In this document: one piece after another, positions 8,550 to 15,895 of the stretch
How positions within the stretch are numbered: the first letter of the stretch is position 1
How the letters are laid out: every line of letters begins with the position of its first letter
From: JACIWB01 sp038818725
GTDB lineage: Archaea; Thermoplasmatota; E2; UBA202; JdFR-43
Direction of reading: 5' to 3'
Assembly (NCBI GenBank): GCA_038818725.1
Contig: JAWAYL010000002.1
Location: forward strand, 7,494-71,493
DNA length: 64,000 bases
Made by a program: the position numbers and the translations under genes
The notes under the pieces: generated by a model
What the model saw: the letters and a program-made list of their open reading frames with translations, nothing else
The model's database searches: none
What the model was told of the DNA's origin: nothing

Positions 8550-8861
8550 ATGGCATGCTTCCTTGTGCCGGCAGCAGCAGGCGCAGCAACGCTTGCAATA
8601 AGAAAAAAGATACATAAAAAATATAGAATGGGTCTGTTGAATGCTATGCTTTGGGGTGGGGTTGCAATGCTTGCGGTTGAGCATATAGCCCACAGAGAGA
8701 TAGTTCCTTATCCACCATTCCTTACCGCTGGTTTGAATGAAGTGCTTCCAGAAATGCTGAGAATTGGTGTACCGATGACATTGCTAATATTCTTTGTGTG
8801 GGCAATAATTGTTGCAATGGCGGAATTAATACCAAAGAAGAAGGAATTAAAAAGTGAATAG
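8550..8861 (+). CDS. Small membrane protein, paralogue of the preceding gene
   Basis: This 103-residue protein has an Ala-rich hydrophobic N-terminus (MACFLVPAAAGAATLAI), a basic stretch (RKKIHKKYR), a central hydrophobic segment with the MLWGG...VEH motif, a Pro-rich loop and a C-terminal membrane helix ending in KKKELKSE. A GAGGTGAT ribosome-binding site sits 7 nt before the ATG. Its tail overlaps the convergent GIY-YIG gene by 15 nt. I do not recognise the function. The tandem arrangement with a paralogue suggests duplication followed by divergence into a two-component membrane unit. Confidence 0.7.
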   Translation: MACFLVPAAAGAATLAIRKKIHKKYRMGLLNAMLWGGVAMLAVEHIAHREIVPYPPFLTAGLNEVLPEMLRIGVPMTLLIFFVWAIIVAMAELIPKKKELKSE

Positions 8862-9233
8862 GCTAAAATCAAGAATTTCATAAAAATCTTTGATTTTGCT
8901 GGAGTAAAATAGATGACTCTTGCATTTGCAATCACTTGAGCCAAATTTAGGAATGGCTTGAAAGGAGAGAAATTTTTTTGCTATTTTGCACTCTTCCTTA
9001 AATTTGCTTTCTTTATAAAAAATTTTTTTTATTTTTCCTTCTTCGAGTAAATAATCAATATGCCATCTTTTTCTTTTTTCTTTTCTTAAATGCCTTTCAA
9101 TTCTTTTTTCAATGCTGTTCATTGCTGAGCCAATATATGCATAGTATCCTTTTTTAAAATAAATCTCTCTTTTTCCAATTTTTATTTTTTTATCATTTTC
9201 AATTTCGATTATAAGAATATAGCTTCCTTTCAT
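8847..9233 (-). CDS. GIY-YIG superfamily protein of the DUF123 type
   Basis: This 128-residue protein contains the GIY-YIG-like signature KGYYAYIGSA (residues about 28-37) followed by RIERHLRK and WHIDYLL. These are hallmarks of the DUF123 group found as stand-alone archaeal proteins or attached to endonuclease III. A late C-K-C cluster (SDCKCKSH) is also typical. The family is presumed to act on nucleic acids, but the substrate is not established. It is convergent with the small membrane proteins. A short open frame ends 5 nt upstream of its start. Confidence 0.85.
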   Translation of the reverse strand: MKGSYILIIEIENDKKIKIGKREIYFKKGYYAYIGSAMNSIEKRIERHLRKEKRKRWHIDYLLEEGKIKKIFYKESKFKEECKIAKKFLSFQAIPKFGSSDCKCKSHLFYSSKIKDFYEILDFSLFTF

Positions 9234-9238
9234 TTTCT

Positions 9239-9397
9239 TTATTTATTTCTTCGAATCTGTAATTTTTCTACAATCTCTTCACTAATTCCTCTTGCAATTC
9301 TTTCCATCTTATTTTCCCATTTTTCCCTTAAAACAATTAACGTTTTTATAACATTGAATAGCTTAAAAATTTTATATATTGCATCATTTTTTTTCCA
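9239..9397 (-). pseudogene. Short open fragment upstream of the GIY-YIG gene
   Basis: The minus strand reads about 53 codons without a stop (ending KLQIRRNK and TAA), with a coding-like charge pattern such as VLREKWENKMERIARG. It has no ATG until the last 22 codons and ends 5 nt before the GIY-YIG start. It may be a truncated upstream operon partner or a very short gene with an unusual start. The evidence is weak. Confidence 0.25.
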
Positions 9398-9429
9398 TGA
9401 GAATATAATTATTCAATTTAATAAACTTT

Positions 9430-9735
9430 AGGAAAACAAGATTTTCCTCGAAATGATTGGCCAAGCTTTAGAGATATATCTCCTTTAGGCTAAGAAGGCA
9501 TTGGCTGAGTCAAAAGATTTGAAAGAATGCATTGTTTTATATCTTTCTTCTTCTCTTTAGAGAGATAATCTCTGCATATAAGTGAAGAACTTTCCAAAAT
9601 TAAAGGCAGCAGACTATTCCACCATATGCAAAAGATTGCAAAAGATGGTGCAAATATGGACAAAGATGGTTTGCAGAGACATTCTTATCAGGAGTTAAAA
9701 GAATATTTGGAGAAACAACTAAAACCTTTCACTAA
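9430..9735 (+). mobile_element. IS5-type DDE transposase remnant
   Basis: Pieces of an IS5-family transposase are readable in shifting frames. An N-terminal piece LKAADYSTICKRLQKM (near 9597-9647) resembles the lKapDYtTIwrR region. It is followed directly by a C-terminal piece RWCKYGQRWFAETF, then SGVKRIFGETTKT and a stop near 9733-9735. The catalytic DDE core between them is deleted. The fragment ends next to the TauE gene and explains a spurious upstream extension of that reading frame. No terminal inverted repeats were identified. Confidence 0.65.
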
Positions 9736-9840
9736 TTGTTCAACAAAGCAGAAAATGAAAACATGTTTATAATATCACGAAATGTGTGGAAAATCGGAGA
9801 ACAAAATATTTTGAAGCCAAATGTTATTGGTTTGAAGCCA

Positions 9841-9851
9841 AATTTATATAC
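9841..9851 (+). promoter_or_regulatory. TATA box for the TauE/SafE gene
   Basis: AATTTATATAC lies about 25 nt upstream of the ATG at 9871, the usual spacing for an archaeal leaderless transcript. This supports 9871 over the in-frame ATG at 9736, which lies at the end of the transposase remnant. Confidence 0.6.
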
Positions 9852-9870
9852 TTCCGTGCTATTTATTAGC

Positions 9871-10737
9871 ATGTTCTATTATATTTTGCCGCTTCTTGCT
9901 GGATTAATTGCTCAATATATAGATGGAATGCTTGGCATGGGATATGGCGTTTCTTCTTCCTCACTTCTAGTTGCCGCCGGCTTTATGCCTGCTCTTGTAT
10001 CCGCATCGGTTCACATGGCTGAAATATTTGTTTCATTCACGTCTGGAATAAGTCATCTAAAATTTGGAAATGTTGATAAAGATATTTTATTGCCTTTAAT
10101 AATTCCAGGCGTGGTTGGAGGAATGCTGGGCGCCTATATTCTTTCAGATATAATTCCTGAAAAAGAGGTTAAGATAATTGTTAGCTTTATCCTCCTTTGT
10201 TTGGGAATTGTAATATTTTTAAGATTTTACTTTGGGAAAATAAAGAAAAGAGAAGGAAATTTCTCAAAAAGATTCATAATTGCTGTTGGTTTTGCTGGTG
10301 GACTGCTGGATGCGATAGGCGGAGGAGGATGGGGACCAGTATGCACATCTTCGCTTGTCGCATCAAATAAAAGGAGGCCAAGGAAAATAATTGGTTCTGT
10401 AAATTTTGCTGAATTTTTTGTAACAATATCAATAACAATAACATTCGCGATAACTATTGGAATAGAAAATTTCCTTTGGCATATAACCCTGCCACTAATA
10501 GCAGGAGGAGTTATAGCAGCTCCTTTAGCCGCATATACTTGCAAGCGAATTCCATCTGTTTTACTTGGTAGCCTTGTAGGAATATTACTTACGCTATTAA
10601 ATGCAAGAACAATAATCTTATCCTTTATATCAATAAATTTTGTAGTAATTCTGACTATACTTATTTCAATTTTTGCATTCCTCCTTATTATTAAATATGT
10701 AAAGCCGGAGAGCAGAATTTTGGAGGAAGAAGAATGA
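9871..10737 (+). CDS. TauE/SafE (UPF0721) family membrane exporter/permease
   Basis: This membrane protein of about 288 residues has roughly eight hydrophobic helices and the two internally repeated TauE/SafE halves. Each half carries a Gly-rich, Asp-containing signature: YIDGMLGMGYGVSSSSLL near the start and GGLLDAIGGGGWGPV in the middle. Family members move organosulfur compounds, sulfite or sulfoacetate across the membrane; the substrate here is unknown. The start was set to 9871 because of the TATA box 25 nt upstream and because the preceding 45 codons derive from IS debris. The stop overlaps the ATG of a small AbrB-type gene. Confidence 0.88.
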   Translation: MFYYILPLLAGLIAQYIDGMLGMGYGVSSSSLLVAAGFMPALVSASVHMAEIFVSFTSGISHLKFGNVDKDILLPLIIPGVVGGMLGAYILSDIIPEKEVKIIVSFILLCLGIVIFLRFYFGKIKKREGNFSKRFIIAVGFAGGLLDAIGGGGWGPVCTSSLVASNKRRPRKIIGSVNFAEFFVTISITITFAITIGIENFLWHITLPLIAGGVIAAPLAAYTCKRIPSVLLGSLVGILLTLLNARTIILSFISINFVVILTILISIFAFLLIIKYVKPESRILEEEE

Positions 10738-10913
10738 AAATAGATATGAAAGATGTTGAATATATAACTGAGACAAGTGTAACAATAAGAGGAAGTAGAA
10801 GAAGAACAACTCTGCCAAAACATATAGTTGAAAAAATTGGAATAAAAGATGGAGATAAAATAAGATGGATACTATTTAAAGACGGAACAATTTATGTCAT
10901 GAAAGTAGAGTAA
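10734..10913 (+). CDS. AbrB/MazE-type small DNA-binding protein
   Basis: This 59-residue protein reads as a swapped-hairpin AbrB domain: TIRGSRRRTTLPKHIVEK, then IGIKDGDKIRWILF and DGTIYVMKV. Such proteins act as dimeric transcription regulators or antitoxins. The ATG overlaps the TauE/SafE stop (ATGA), so the two are translated together and it may control that operon. No toxin gene is adjacent: the next gene is Alba on the other strand. Too short for most ORF cut-offs, but the family pattern is clear. Confidence 0.8.
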   Translation: MKIDMKDVEYITETSVTIRGSRRRTTLPKHIVEKIGIKDGDKIRWILFKDGTIYVMKVE

Positions 10914-10997
10914 ATCATCTTCTATTTTTAGCAAGCCATTCCTTTTCAGTATTTCTGAAGTGAAAATTTAGAAAAATAAGATAAAGAGGGAGGAGGT

Positions 10998-11270
10998 TTA
11001 TCTGGCGAGGTAAATTTCTATACAAGAAACATTTACTTTTCCGCCCTGCTCATTCGTTAGTTCTTCTGTGAATATCTTTACATCCTCTATTTTTGCATCT
11101 GGCACAAATCTTCTTCTGACAATCTCTGCCACATCGACTGCTCTGGAGATTGCTCTTCCCCTCGCCTTTATTGCTACCTTGTTCGCTCCAGAGTTCAGCT
11201 GTGTTATTGCTGCCAACACATAATTCATAGGTGGTTTATTTCCCACAAAGACCACATTTTCCTGTTGCAT
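10998..11270 (-). CDS. alba: Alba chromatin protein
   Basis: This 90-residue protein matches Alba along its whole length: NVVFVGNKPPMNYVLAAI, then the basic DNA-contact segment VAIKARGRAISRAVDVAEI and the C-terminal strand VNVSCIEIYLAR. Alba is an abundant dimeric nucleoid protein that binds DNA and RNA. The usual acetylated Lys position near residue 10-12 appears as GNKP. A TATA-like box (TTTATATT on the minus strand, around 11299-11306) lies upstream of its start. It is monocistronic and divergent from the NSS transporter. Confidence 0.95.
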   Translation of the reverse strand: MQQENVVFVGNKPPMNYVLAAITQLNSGANKVAIKARGRAISRAVDVAEIVRRRFVPDAKIEDVKIFTEELTNEQGGKVNVSCIEIYLAR

Positions 11271-11364
11271 TTTGATCCCTCAGCACACAATATAAAATCA
11301 AAATATAAAAGTATCGGTCTCGCTACAAAGCTGTTAACTTAGCGAATTTTTTCGAAAAAATAAA

Positions 11365-11412
11365 GCATTCCATCCCTTGTTTTAAAGGATGAAAACATGA
11401 CAGATGGAATGC
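11365..11412. other. Perfect 10-bp inverted repeat between alba and the NSS gene
   Basis: GCATTCCATC (11365-11374) is exactly complementary to GATGGAATGC (11403-11412), with a 28-nt loop. The loop side contains a second near-palindrome (CATCCCTT with AAAGGATG). It lies about 70 nt before the symporter start and about 95 nt before alba, so it could be an operator, a small structured RNA or an element footprint. No family was recognised. Confidence 0.5.
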
Positions 11413-11482
11413 AATTATTAAAACTAGAAGTGCTATAGGCATGCTCTCTTAAACCTATAAATATATCAAATTTATTATAGAT

Positions 11483-12880
11483 GTGGAGAAGTGGAGATCA
11501 AGGGCAGCATTTTTGCTTGCGTCAATTGGCTCAGCGGTAGGGCTGGGCAATGTATGGCGCTTTCCATATGTGTGCTACAAAAGTGGTGGAGGAGCTTTTT
11601 TAATTCCTTACATAATTGCCATTTTTGTTGTTGGGATTCCGCTTTTAATTGCAGAATTTGCGATAGGAAGCATTTATAGAAAATCTTCACCAATGGCATT
11701 AAAAAGAATTTCAAAAAAAAGTGAATTTGCTGGATGGTTAAGCGTGATTGTTGCATTTTTTATCTCAATATATTATTGTGTAATAGTTGGATGGAGTCTC
11801 TGCTATATTTTTCATTCAATTTTTATGGCATGGGGGCAAGATGCCTCTTCTTTCTTTTATTATAAATTTTTAAGCAATGTAGGGCAGATTCTTTTTTCAA
11901 TTCTTTTTGTCTGGGTTGCAATATATCTTATCCTTTATAAAGGAGTTGAATCTATTGGTAAATTTTCTTTAATAGCGATTCCTTTTCCAATTATATTATT
12001 GCTAATATTAACATTTGTCGGATTTTCTTTGCCAAATTCTATTAAAGGGTTAGAGTTCTATCTTTCTCCCGACTTCTCAAAACTTTTATTGCCCTCAACC
12101 TGGCTATCTGCTTTTGCACAGGTTTTCTTCTCACTTTCTCTTGCTCAAGGAATAATGATTGCTTACGGAAGTTATTTAGAAAAAAAATCAGATATATCAA
12201 ACAATTCATTTATCACCGCATTTGCAGATAGTGGAATCGCATTTCTTGGTGGATTTGCTGTTTTTTCAACTCTTGGCTATCTTTCCTTTGCCACTGGAAT
12301 GCAATTTGAAGAAATTGCAAAGGGTGGATTTGCTCTTGCATTCATTACTTATCCAACAGTTATATCAAAAATTCCATTTCTTCAAGCAGTTTTTGGAATA
12401 ATCTTCTTTTCAATTTTATTCTTATTTGGACTAACTTCCGCATATTCAATGATTGAAGCAATTTCTAAAAGTATAAGTGAAAAATTTAAAATATCAAGAG
12501 GAAAATCAAATTTTTTAATTTGTTCAATTGGATTTATTTCTGGTTTGATATTTATAAAAAATATATTTCTAATAGAGACAGCAGATTATTTCATTTCAGA
12601 TTTTGCACTTGTAGCTTGTGGATTGCTTGAATGTATAATATTTGCTCATCTGATGGGTGAGGAAAAATTGAGGAAGTACATAAATAAAGTATCAGAAATA
12701 AAAGTTGGCAATTGGTTTGGCATATCATTAAAATTTTTAGCACCAGCAGTGCTTTTATTGATGCTTCTTGCTTCTTCAACTAATCTTTTTAACTATCCTA
12801 TAGCTGGCTTTTTCATAATTTCACTGATTTTTTTAATATCCCTGATTTTATGGAGGATAAAATGTCAGCGGGCGCAATAA
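11483..12880 (+). CDS. Sodium-dependent NSS-family amino-acid transporter (MetP-like)
   Basis: This 465-residue protein has about eleven membrane helices and the family signature GSAVGLGNVWRFPY (residues 16-29), where the unwound TM1 binds Na+ and substrate; LSLAQGIMIAYGSY and FADSGIAFLGG are further family segments. NSS proteins cotransport amino acids or related compounds with sodium. It starts with GTG; CCTATAAATATATC (about 11455-11468) upstream is a good TATA box for a leaderless mRNA. A 31-residue MetS-type gene overlaps its 3' end, pointing to a methionine/alanine-type MetPS importer. The substrate is not proven. Confidence 0.92.
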   Translation: MEKWRSRAAFLLASIGSAVGLGNVWRFPYVCYKSGGGAFLIPYIIAIFVVGIPLLIAEFAIGSIYRKSSPMALKRISKKSEFAGWLSVIVAFFISIYYCVIVGWSLCYIFHSIFMAWGQDASSFFYYKFLSNVGQILFSILFVWVAIYLILYKGVESIGKFSLIAIPFPIILLLILTFVGFSLPNSIKGLEFYLSPDFSKLLLPSTWLSAFAQVFFSLSLAQGIMIAYGSYLEKKSDISNNSFITAFADSGIAFLGGFAVFSTLGYLSFATGMQFEEIAKGGFALAFITYPTVISKIPFLQAVFGIIFFSILFLFGLTSAYSMIEAISKSISEKFKISRGKSNFLICSIGFISGLIFIKNIFLIETADYFISDFALVACGLLECIIFAHLMGEEKLRKYINKVSEIKVGNWFGISLKFLAPAVLLLMLLASSTNLFNYPIAGFFIISLIFLISLILWRIKCQRAQ

Positions 12881-12957
12881 TAATGGCAATAATTGGATGC
12901 GCTGTTTTTTATGGTGGCCTATTTTATTGTTTATACAGAGCTTTGAGAAAAAAATAA
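12862..12957 (+). CDS. MetS-type small subunit of NSS transporter
   Basis: This 31-residue single-helix protein (MSAGAIIMAIIGCAVFYGG, then LFYCLYRALRKK) has a short polar start, one membrane helix and a basic tail, as in MetS small subunits that accompany MetP NSS importers. It overlaps the last 19 nt of the transporter gene in another frame and ends one base before the convergent ZIP gene. It is far below usual length limits and easily missed. The position and pattern make it convincing; function is by family analogy. Confidence 0.8.
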   Translation: MSAGAIIMAIIGCAVFYGGLFYCLYRALRKK

Positions 12958-13692
12958 TCATTCAAGAAAAGTTAGCGCATACATAACAGTTATCCCAGCA
13001 ATTATAGATAAAAGCTGAAGAAGAGATTTTTTTATGTTTAATTCTTTATGCAATTCAGGCACTAAATCGGAGCCAGCAATATATATAAATCCTCCCATTG
13101 CAATAGGAATGAGGATATTTGTAAGGATGTCGCTTTTGAATATCAAAACAATTAATGCACCAATAATTGCAGTAAGAGCAGAGAGAAAATTGAATAGTAA
13201 AGCTTTTGACTTACTAAATCCTCCATATAGAAGAGAACCAAAATCACCTATTTCCTGAGGTATCTCATGAAATATAACAGCTATAGTTGTTGCAATTCCA
13301 AGATTTAAGTTTGCCATATAGCTTGCTCCTATAACAAGTCCATCCATAAGATTATGAAGTGTGTCTCCAAAAAGAATCATGAAAGAGAGTGAGTGAGGAT
13401 GCTTATCAGAAGGAAGCACATGACAATGTCTCCAGCAGATAATTTTTTCAAGCAAGAAATAAGCAACAATTCCGAGAAGAATATAAAGCCCATAGTAAAT
13501 CTTAAATTCCCTCTCTATCATCTCTGGCAAAAGATGCAGAAATGCTCCGCCCAGAAGCCCGCCAGCAGAGAAGGCGACCAGATAAATTAAAAATTTCCTG
13601 AGTTTTTCATCATTTATCCATATAACTGTTATGCCTATAAGAGATATTAAACTTACGAATATAACACTTAAAATCGTATATAGCCAAATCAT
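12958..13692 (-). CDS. ZIP-family divalent metal transporter
   Basis: This 244-residue protein has about eight membrane helices. It carries the ZIP metal-path motifs HNLMDGLVIGASY (TM4) and HEIPQEIGDFG (TM5) and a cytoplasmic His-containing loop between TM3 and TM4 (CWRHCH, HPHS). ZIP proteins move Zn2+, Fe2+ or Mn2+ into the cytoplasm. It is the last gene of a four-gene minus-strand operon, overlapping the JAMM gene by 4 nt. A zinc supply role for the neighbouring JAMM metalloprotease is possible but only suggested by position. Confidence 0.93.
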   Translation of the reverse strand: MIWLYTILSVIFVSLISLIGITVIWINDEKLRKFLIYLVAFSAGGLLGGAFLHLLPEMIEREFKIYYGLYILLGIVAYFLLEKIICWRHCHVLPSDKHPHSLSFMILFGDTLHNLMDGLVIGASYMANLNLGIATTIAVIFHEIPQEIGDFGSLLYGGFSKSKALLFNFLSALTAIIGALIVLIFKSDILTNILIPIAMGGFIYIAGSDLVPELHKELNIKKSLLQLLSIIAGITVMYALTFLE

Positions 13693-14054
13693 ATTACCTC
13701 TAAAGTTATTTCTCTTCCCATATTATCATAAGCTTTCCAGGTTTCTTCATTATAAGGATATGCCACAATTATATGAATTCTTCCACTTTTTCCAAAGGTT
13801 TGCAAATCTTCAATGGACGGAAGATAGCTACCTGAAGGATGCGAGTGGGCGGTGCCAACTATTGATTTATCCACAGGAAGCATTGCAAGATTAAATGATG
13901 CTGATCTTTTTCCATATATCATTTGTGGCACTATAACAAATTCCTCTATTATATCCTTTTTCTTCCCAACAGAAAGAAATGCTAAAAATTCCTTTGGATG
14001 CATTTCCTTTGCTGATTCAATTATTGTGTTCAAACATTCTTTTTTTATTTTCAT
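13689..14054 (-). CDS. JAMM/MPN-domain zinc metalloprotease
   Basis: This 121-residue single-domain protein has all JAMM catalytic elements: Glu22, the H70-S-H72-P motif, and S80-x-x-D83 (HSHPSGSYLPSIED). JAMM proteins cut isopeptide bonds of ubiquitin-like modifiers; archaeal single-domain members can remove SAMP conjugates or process sulfur-carrier proteins. No ubiquitin-like gene is seen next to it. It overlaps nadK by 4 nt upstream and the ZIP gene by 4 nt downstream. Confidence 0.88.
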   Translation of the reverse strand: MKIKKECLNTIIESAKEMHPKEFLAFLSVGKKKDIIEEFVIVPQMIYGKRSASFNLAMLPVDKSIVGTAHSHPSGSYLPSIEDLQTFGKSGRIHIIVAYPYNEETWKAYDNMGREITLEVI

Positions 14055-14842
14055 CTTTCCAATTTTTTATAAATTTTCTCAAAAAATTTATTGTTTATTT
14101 TTATAAATTTTGCTCTCTCCTCTGATATCATTGCCTCAATAAAATCATCTTTTGCTATTTTTTCATTATAAAGACCATCTATTGCAATTTCTGCGTCCTT
14201 TTCAACTTCTATTTTTATTTTTCTTTCAGAAGATAAAACAAAGGGATAAAAAGCTTTTCTGAAAGGAGCAATAGCAACAATTAAAAATGCGTTCATTTTT
14301 GGCTCAATAATTGGTCCCCCTAAAGAAAGAGCGTAGCTTGTTGAGCCGACTGGCGTTGATATAATTAAGCCGTCTCCACTCCATTCCTTTATTAATTGAT
14401 TATCTGCATAAACCCTAAACGGCAATATTTTTCCGAGATTTGCAGTATGAATCACTATCTCATTTACGGCGTCAGGCAATCTTTTCTTATTCAAAAAAAT
14501 TTTTATTTTCATATATTCTTCAATAAAATAATTTCCTTTCAAAACTTCATCAATTGCTTTTTCTGCATCCTCCGCATCTACTTCTGTAAGAAATCCGATT
14601 CTTCCCGCATTTATTGAAAAAATTGGTTTTTTTGTATGCCTTAAAGTCAATAAAATTGTTCCATCTCCTCCAATAACAATTATTGCATCACATCTTTTAT
14701 CAATTTCCTCAATTTTATAGCCCTTTTTCCCTATGTAATTTGCAATCTTATTTTCAAGAATTGCGTCTCCAACAATTCTATATATCTTTTCTCCTATTTC
14801 ATATGCCTCTTTTGATGGCTTACAAATAATACCCCATTTCAT
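14051..14842 (-). CDS. nadK: NAD kinase
   Basis: This 263-residue protein carries the NAD kinase signatures GGDGTILLTL (GGDGT at 58-62), SINAGRIGFLTEV, the NE dyad (VNEIVIH) and the Gly-rich GDGLIISTPVGSTSYALSLGG. It phosphorylates NAD to NADP in the cytoplasm. Its length fits single-domain archaeal enzymes. It overlaps by 4 nt with an IMPase-like phosphatase gene upstream. In Methanocaldococcus these two activities are fused in one bifunctional NADP phosphatase/NAD kinase, so this pair looks like the unfused counterpart. Confidence 0.95.
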   Translation of the reverse strand: MKWGIICKPSKEAYEIGEKIYRIVGDAILENKIANYIGKKGYKIEEIDKRCDAIIVIGGDGTILLTLRHTKKPIFSINAGRIGFLTEVDAEDAEKAIDEVLKGNYFIEEYMKIKIFLNKKRLPDAVNEIVIHTANLGKILPFRVYADNQLIKEWSGDGLIISTPVGSTSYALSLGGPIIEPKMNAFLIVAIAPFRKAFYPFVLSSERKIKIEVEKDAEIAIDGLYNEKIAKDDFIEAMISEERAKFIKINNKFFEKIYKKLER

Positions 14843-15588
14843 ATTAATTCCTCCAAAATTTCTTCATCACAAACAGCAATAATTCCACTCCTAACATTTA
14901 AATCAAGTGGCAAATCTAAATCATCACCATTTTCATCTCTTATAATTCCACCAGCTTCTTCTACAATCAAGCCTGCAGCCGCAAAATCTGTAACACGCAA
15001 ACTCCTTTTCCCCATAAAATATGCCTGCGCCGCCCCGCAGGCAACAAGGCAAATCTCAAGAGCTGCCGCCCCCATTGCCCTTACATGATGCCTGTTTGCT
15101 ATTCTCCATGTTTTTTCATTTCCAGATTCGCCAAGCACTAAGCAAATAAATGGTTTATTCCTTTTCTTCACCCTTATCTTTTTTTTATTCATAAAAGCTC
15201 CTTTTCCAGAAAATGCTTCAAAAATGTCACCTGTTGGAATATTTTTTACTATTCCATATGAAACATCTTTTAAATTTTCTTTTCCTATTGCTATAGAAAT
15301 TCCATAAAAAGGAATTCCTGCAATTGCATTTCTTGTTCCATCAATTGGGTCAATAACAAAAGTATATTCACAACCATTATCTATAAAACCGCATTCTTCA
15401 GATAAAATATTTGCTTCTTTTCCTATTATTTTTATTGCAACTTCTTCAGCAATCTTATCAATATAATTTGTTGGCGTGCCATCCGCTCCTATGCATATAA
15501 ATTCACCAAATTTATTTCTATCTTCATTCTTTATTTTTTTATCAATTTCATCAACTGCTTTTCTCGCAAGTTGAATAAGTTTTTCCAT
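14839..15588 (-). CDS. IMPase/FBPase-family phosphatase
   Basis: This 249-residue protein contains the metal-binding signatures of the inositol monophosphatase superfamily: EE (64-65), DPIDGT (80-85) and the late FAAAGLIVEEAGG region. Archaeal members hydrolyse inositol-1-phosphate, fructose-1,6-bisphosphate and sometimes NADP. It is the first gene of an operon with nadK (4-nt overlap), which favours a role in NADP/NAD balance; the other two activities remain possible. The start at 15588 follows a 300-bp intergenic region containing its promoter. Confidence 0.88.
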   Translation of the reverse strand: MEKLIQLARKAVDEIDKKIKNEDRNKFGEFICIGADGTPTNYIDKIAEEVAIKIIGKEANILSEECGFIDNGCEYTFVIDPIDGTRNAIAGIPFYGISIAIGKENLKDVSYGIVKNIPTGDIFEAFSGKGAFMNKKKIRVKKRNKPFICLVLGESGNEKTWRIANRHHVRAMGAAALEICLVACGAAQAYFMGKRSLRVTDFAAAGLIVEEAGGIIRDENGDDLDLPLDLNVRSGIIAVCDEEILEELI

Positions 15589-15715
15589 TGATTTTTAAAT
15601 ATTTATTGATATTAAAATAATTCGAAAAATTCATTTTTTATTTGAAATAAGAAAATGAAGGAAACGGTGGCTCTTTACTATTTCTTTTCTCGCCTCTAAC
15701 TCTTCCTTCTTGGAA

Positions 15716-15832
15716 TTATTGGGTATCAGCTATTCTTTTCATCATTTTTATTATTTTATCTCCATCACTCATCAAACTTAAAATCGGGGGAGAAGTTGAG
15801 ATAGAATTTTTTCCTTCCAAGTGAGATGCCAT
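15716..15832 (-). other. Possible small ORF or gene remnant in a 307-bp intergenic region
   Basis: Between the IMPase and citF genes (15589-15895) the only coding-like stretch is 38 codons on the minus strand: MASHLEGKNSIST, then PPILSLMSDGDKII and MKRIADTQ. Its composition looks protein-like, but no ribosome-binding site or family was recognised. It may be the end of a decayed gene. Nothing else was seen in the region apart from the citF promoter. Confidence 0.25.
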
Positions 15833-15870
15833 TTGCTCCAGTTTCCCTTATGCTAGAGATGGAAAAAATC

Positions 15871-15880
15871 TATAAATAAT
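15871..15880 (+). promoter_or_regulatory. TATA box of the citF-like operon
   Basis: TATAAATAAT lies 25 nt upstream of the ATG at 15896, the spacing expected for an archaeal leaderless transcript. No operator symmetry was seen beside it. Confidence 0.6.
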
Positions 15881-15895
15881 TTTTTTATTTCCCTC

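Noticed and set aside
10734..10913. Toxin-antitoxin pair with the AbrB-type protein
   Set aside because: No toxin-like gene is adjacent; the gene is coupled to a transporter.
11304..11345. CGCTA/TAGCG short inverted repeat near alba
   Set aside because: Only five pairs over a 14-nt gap in AT-rich DNA; not distinguishable from chance.
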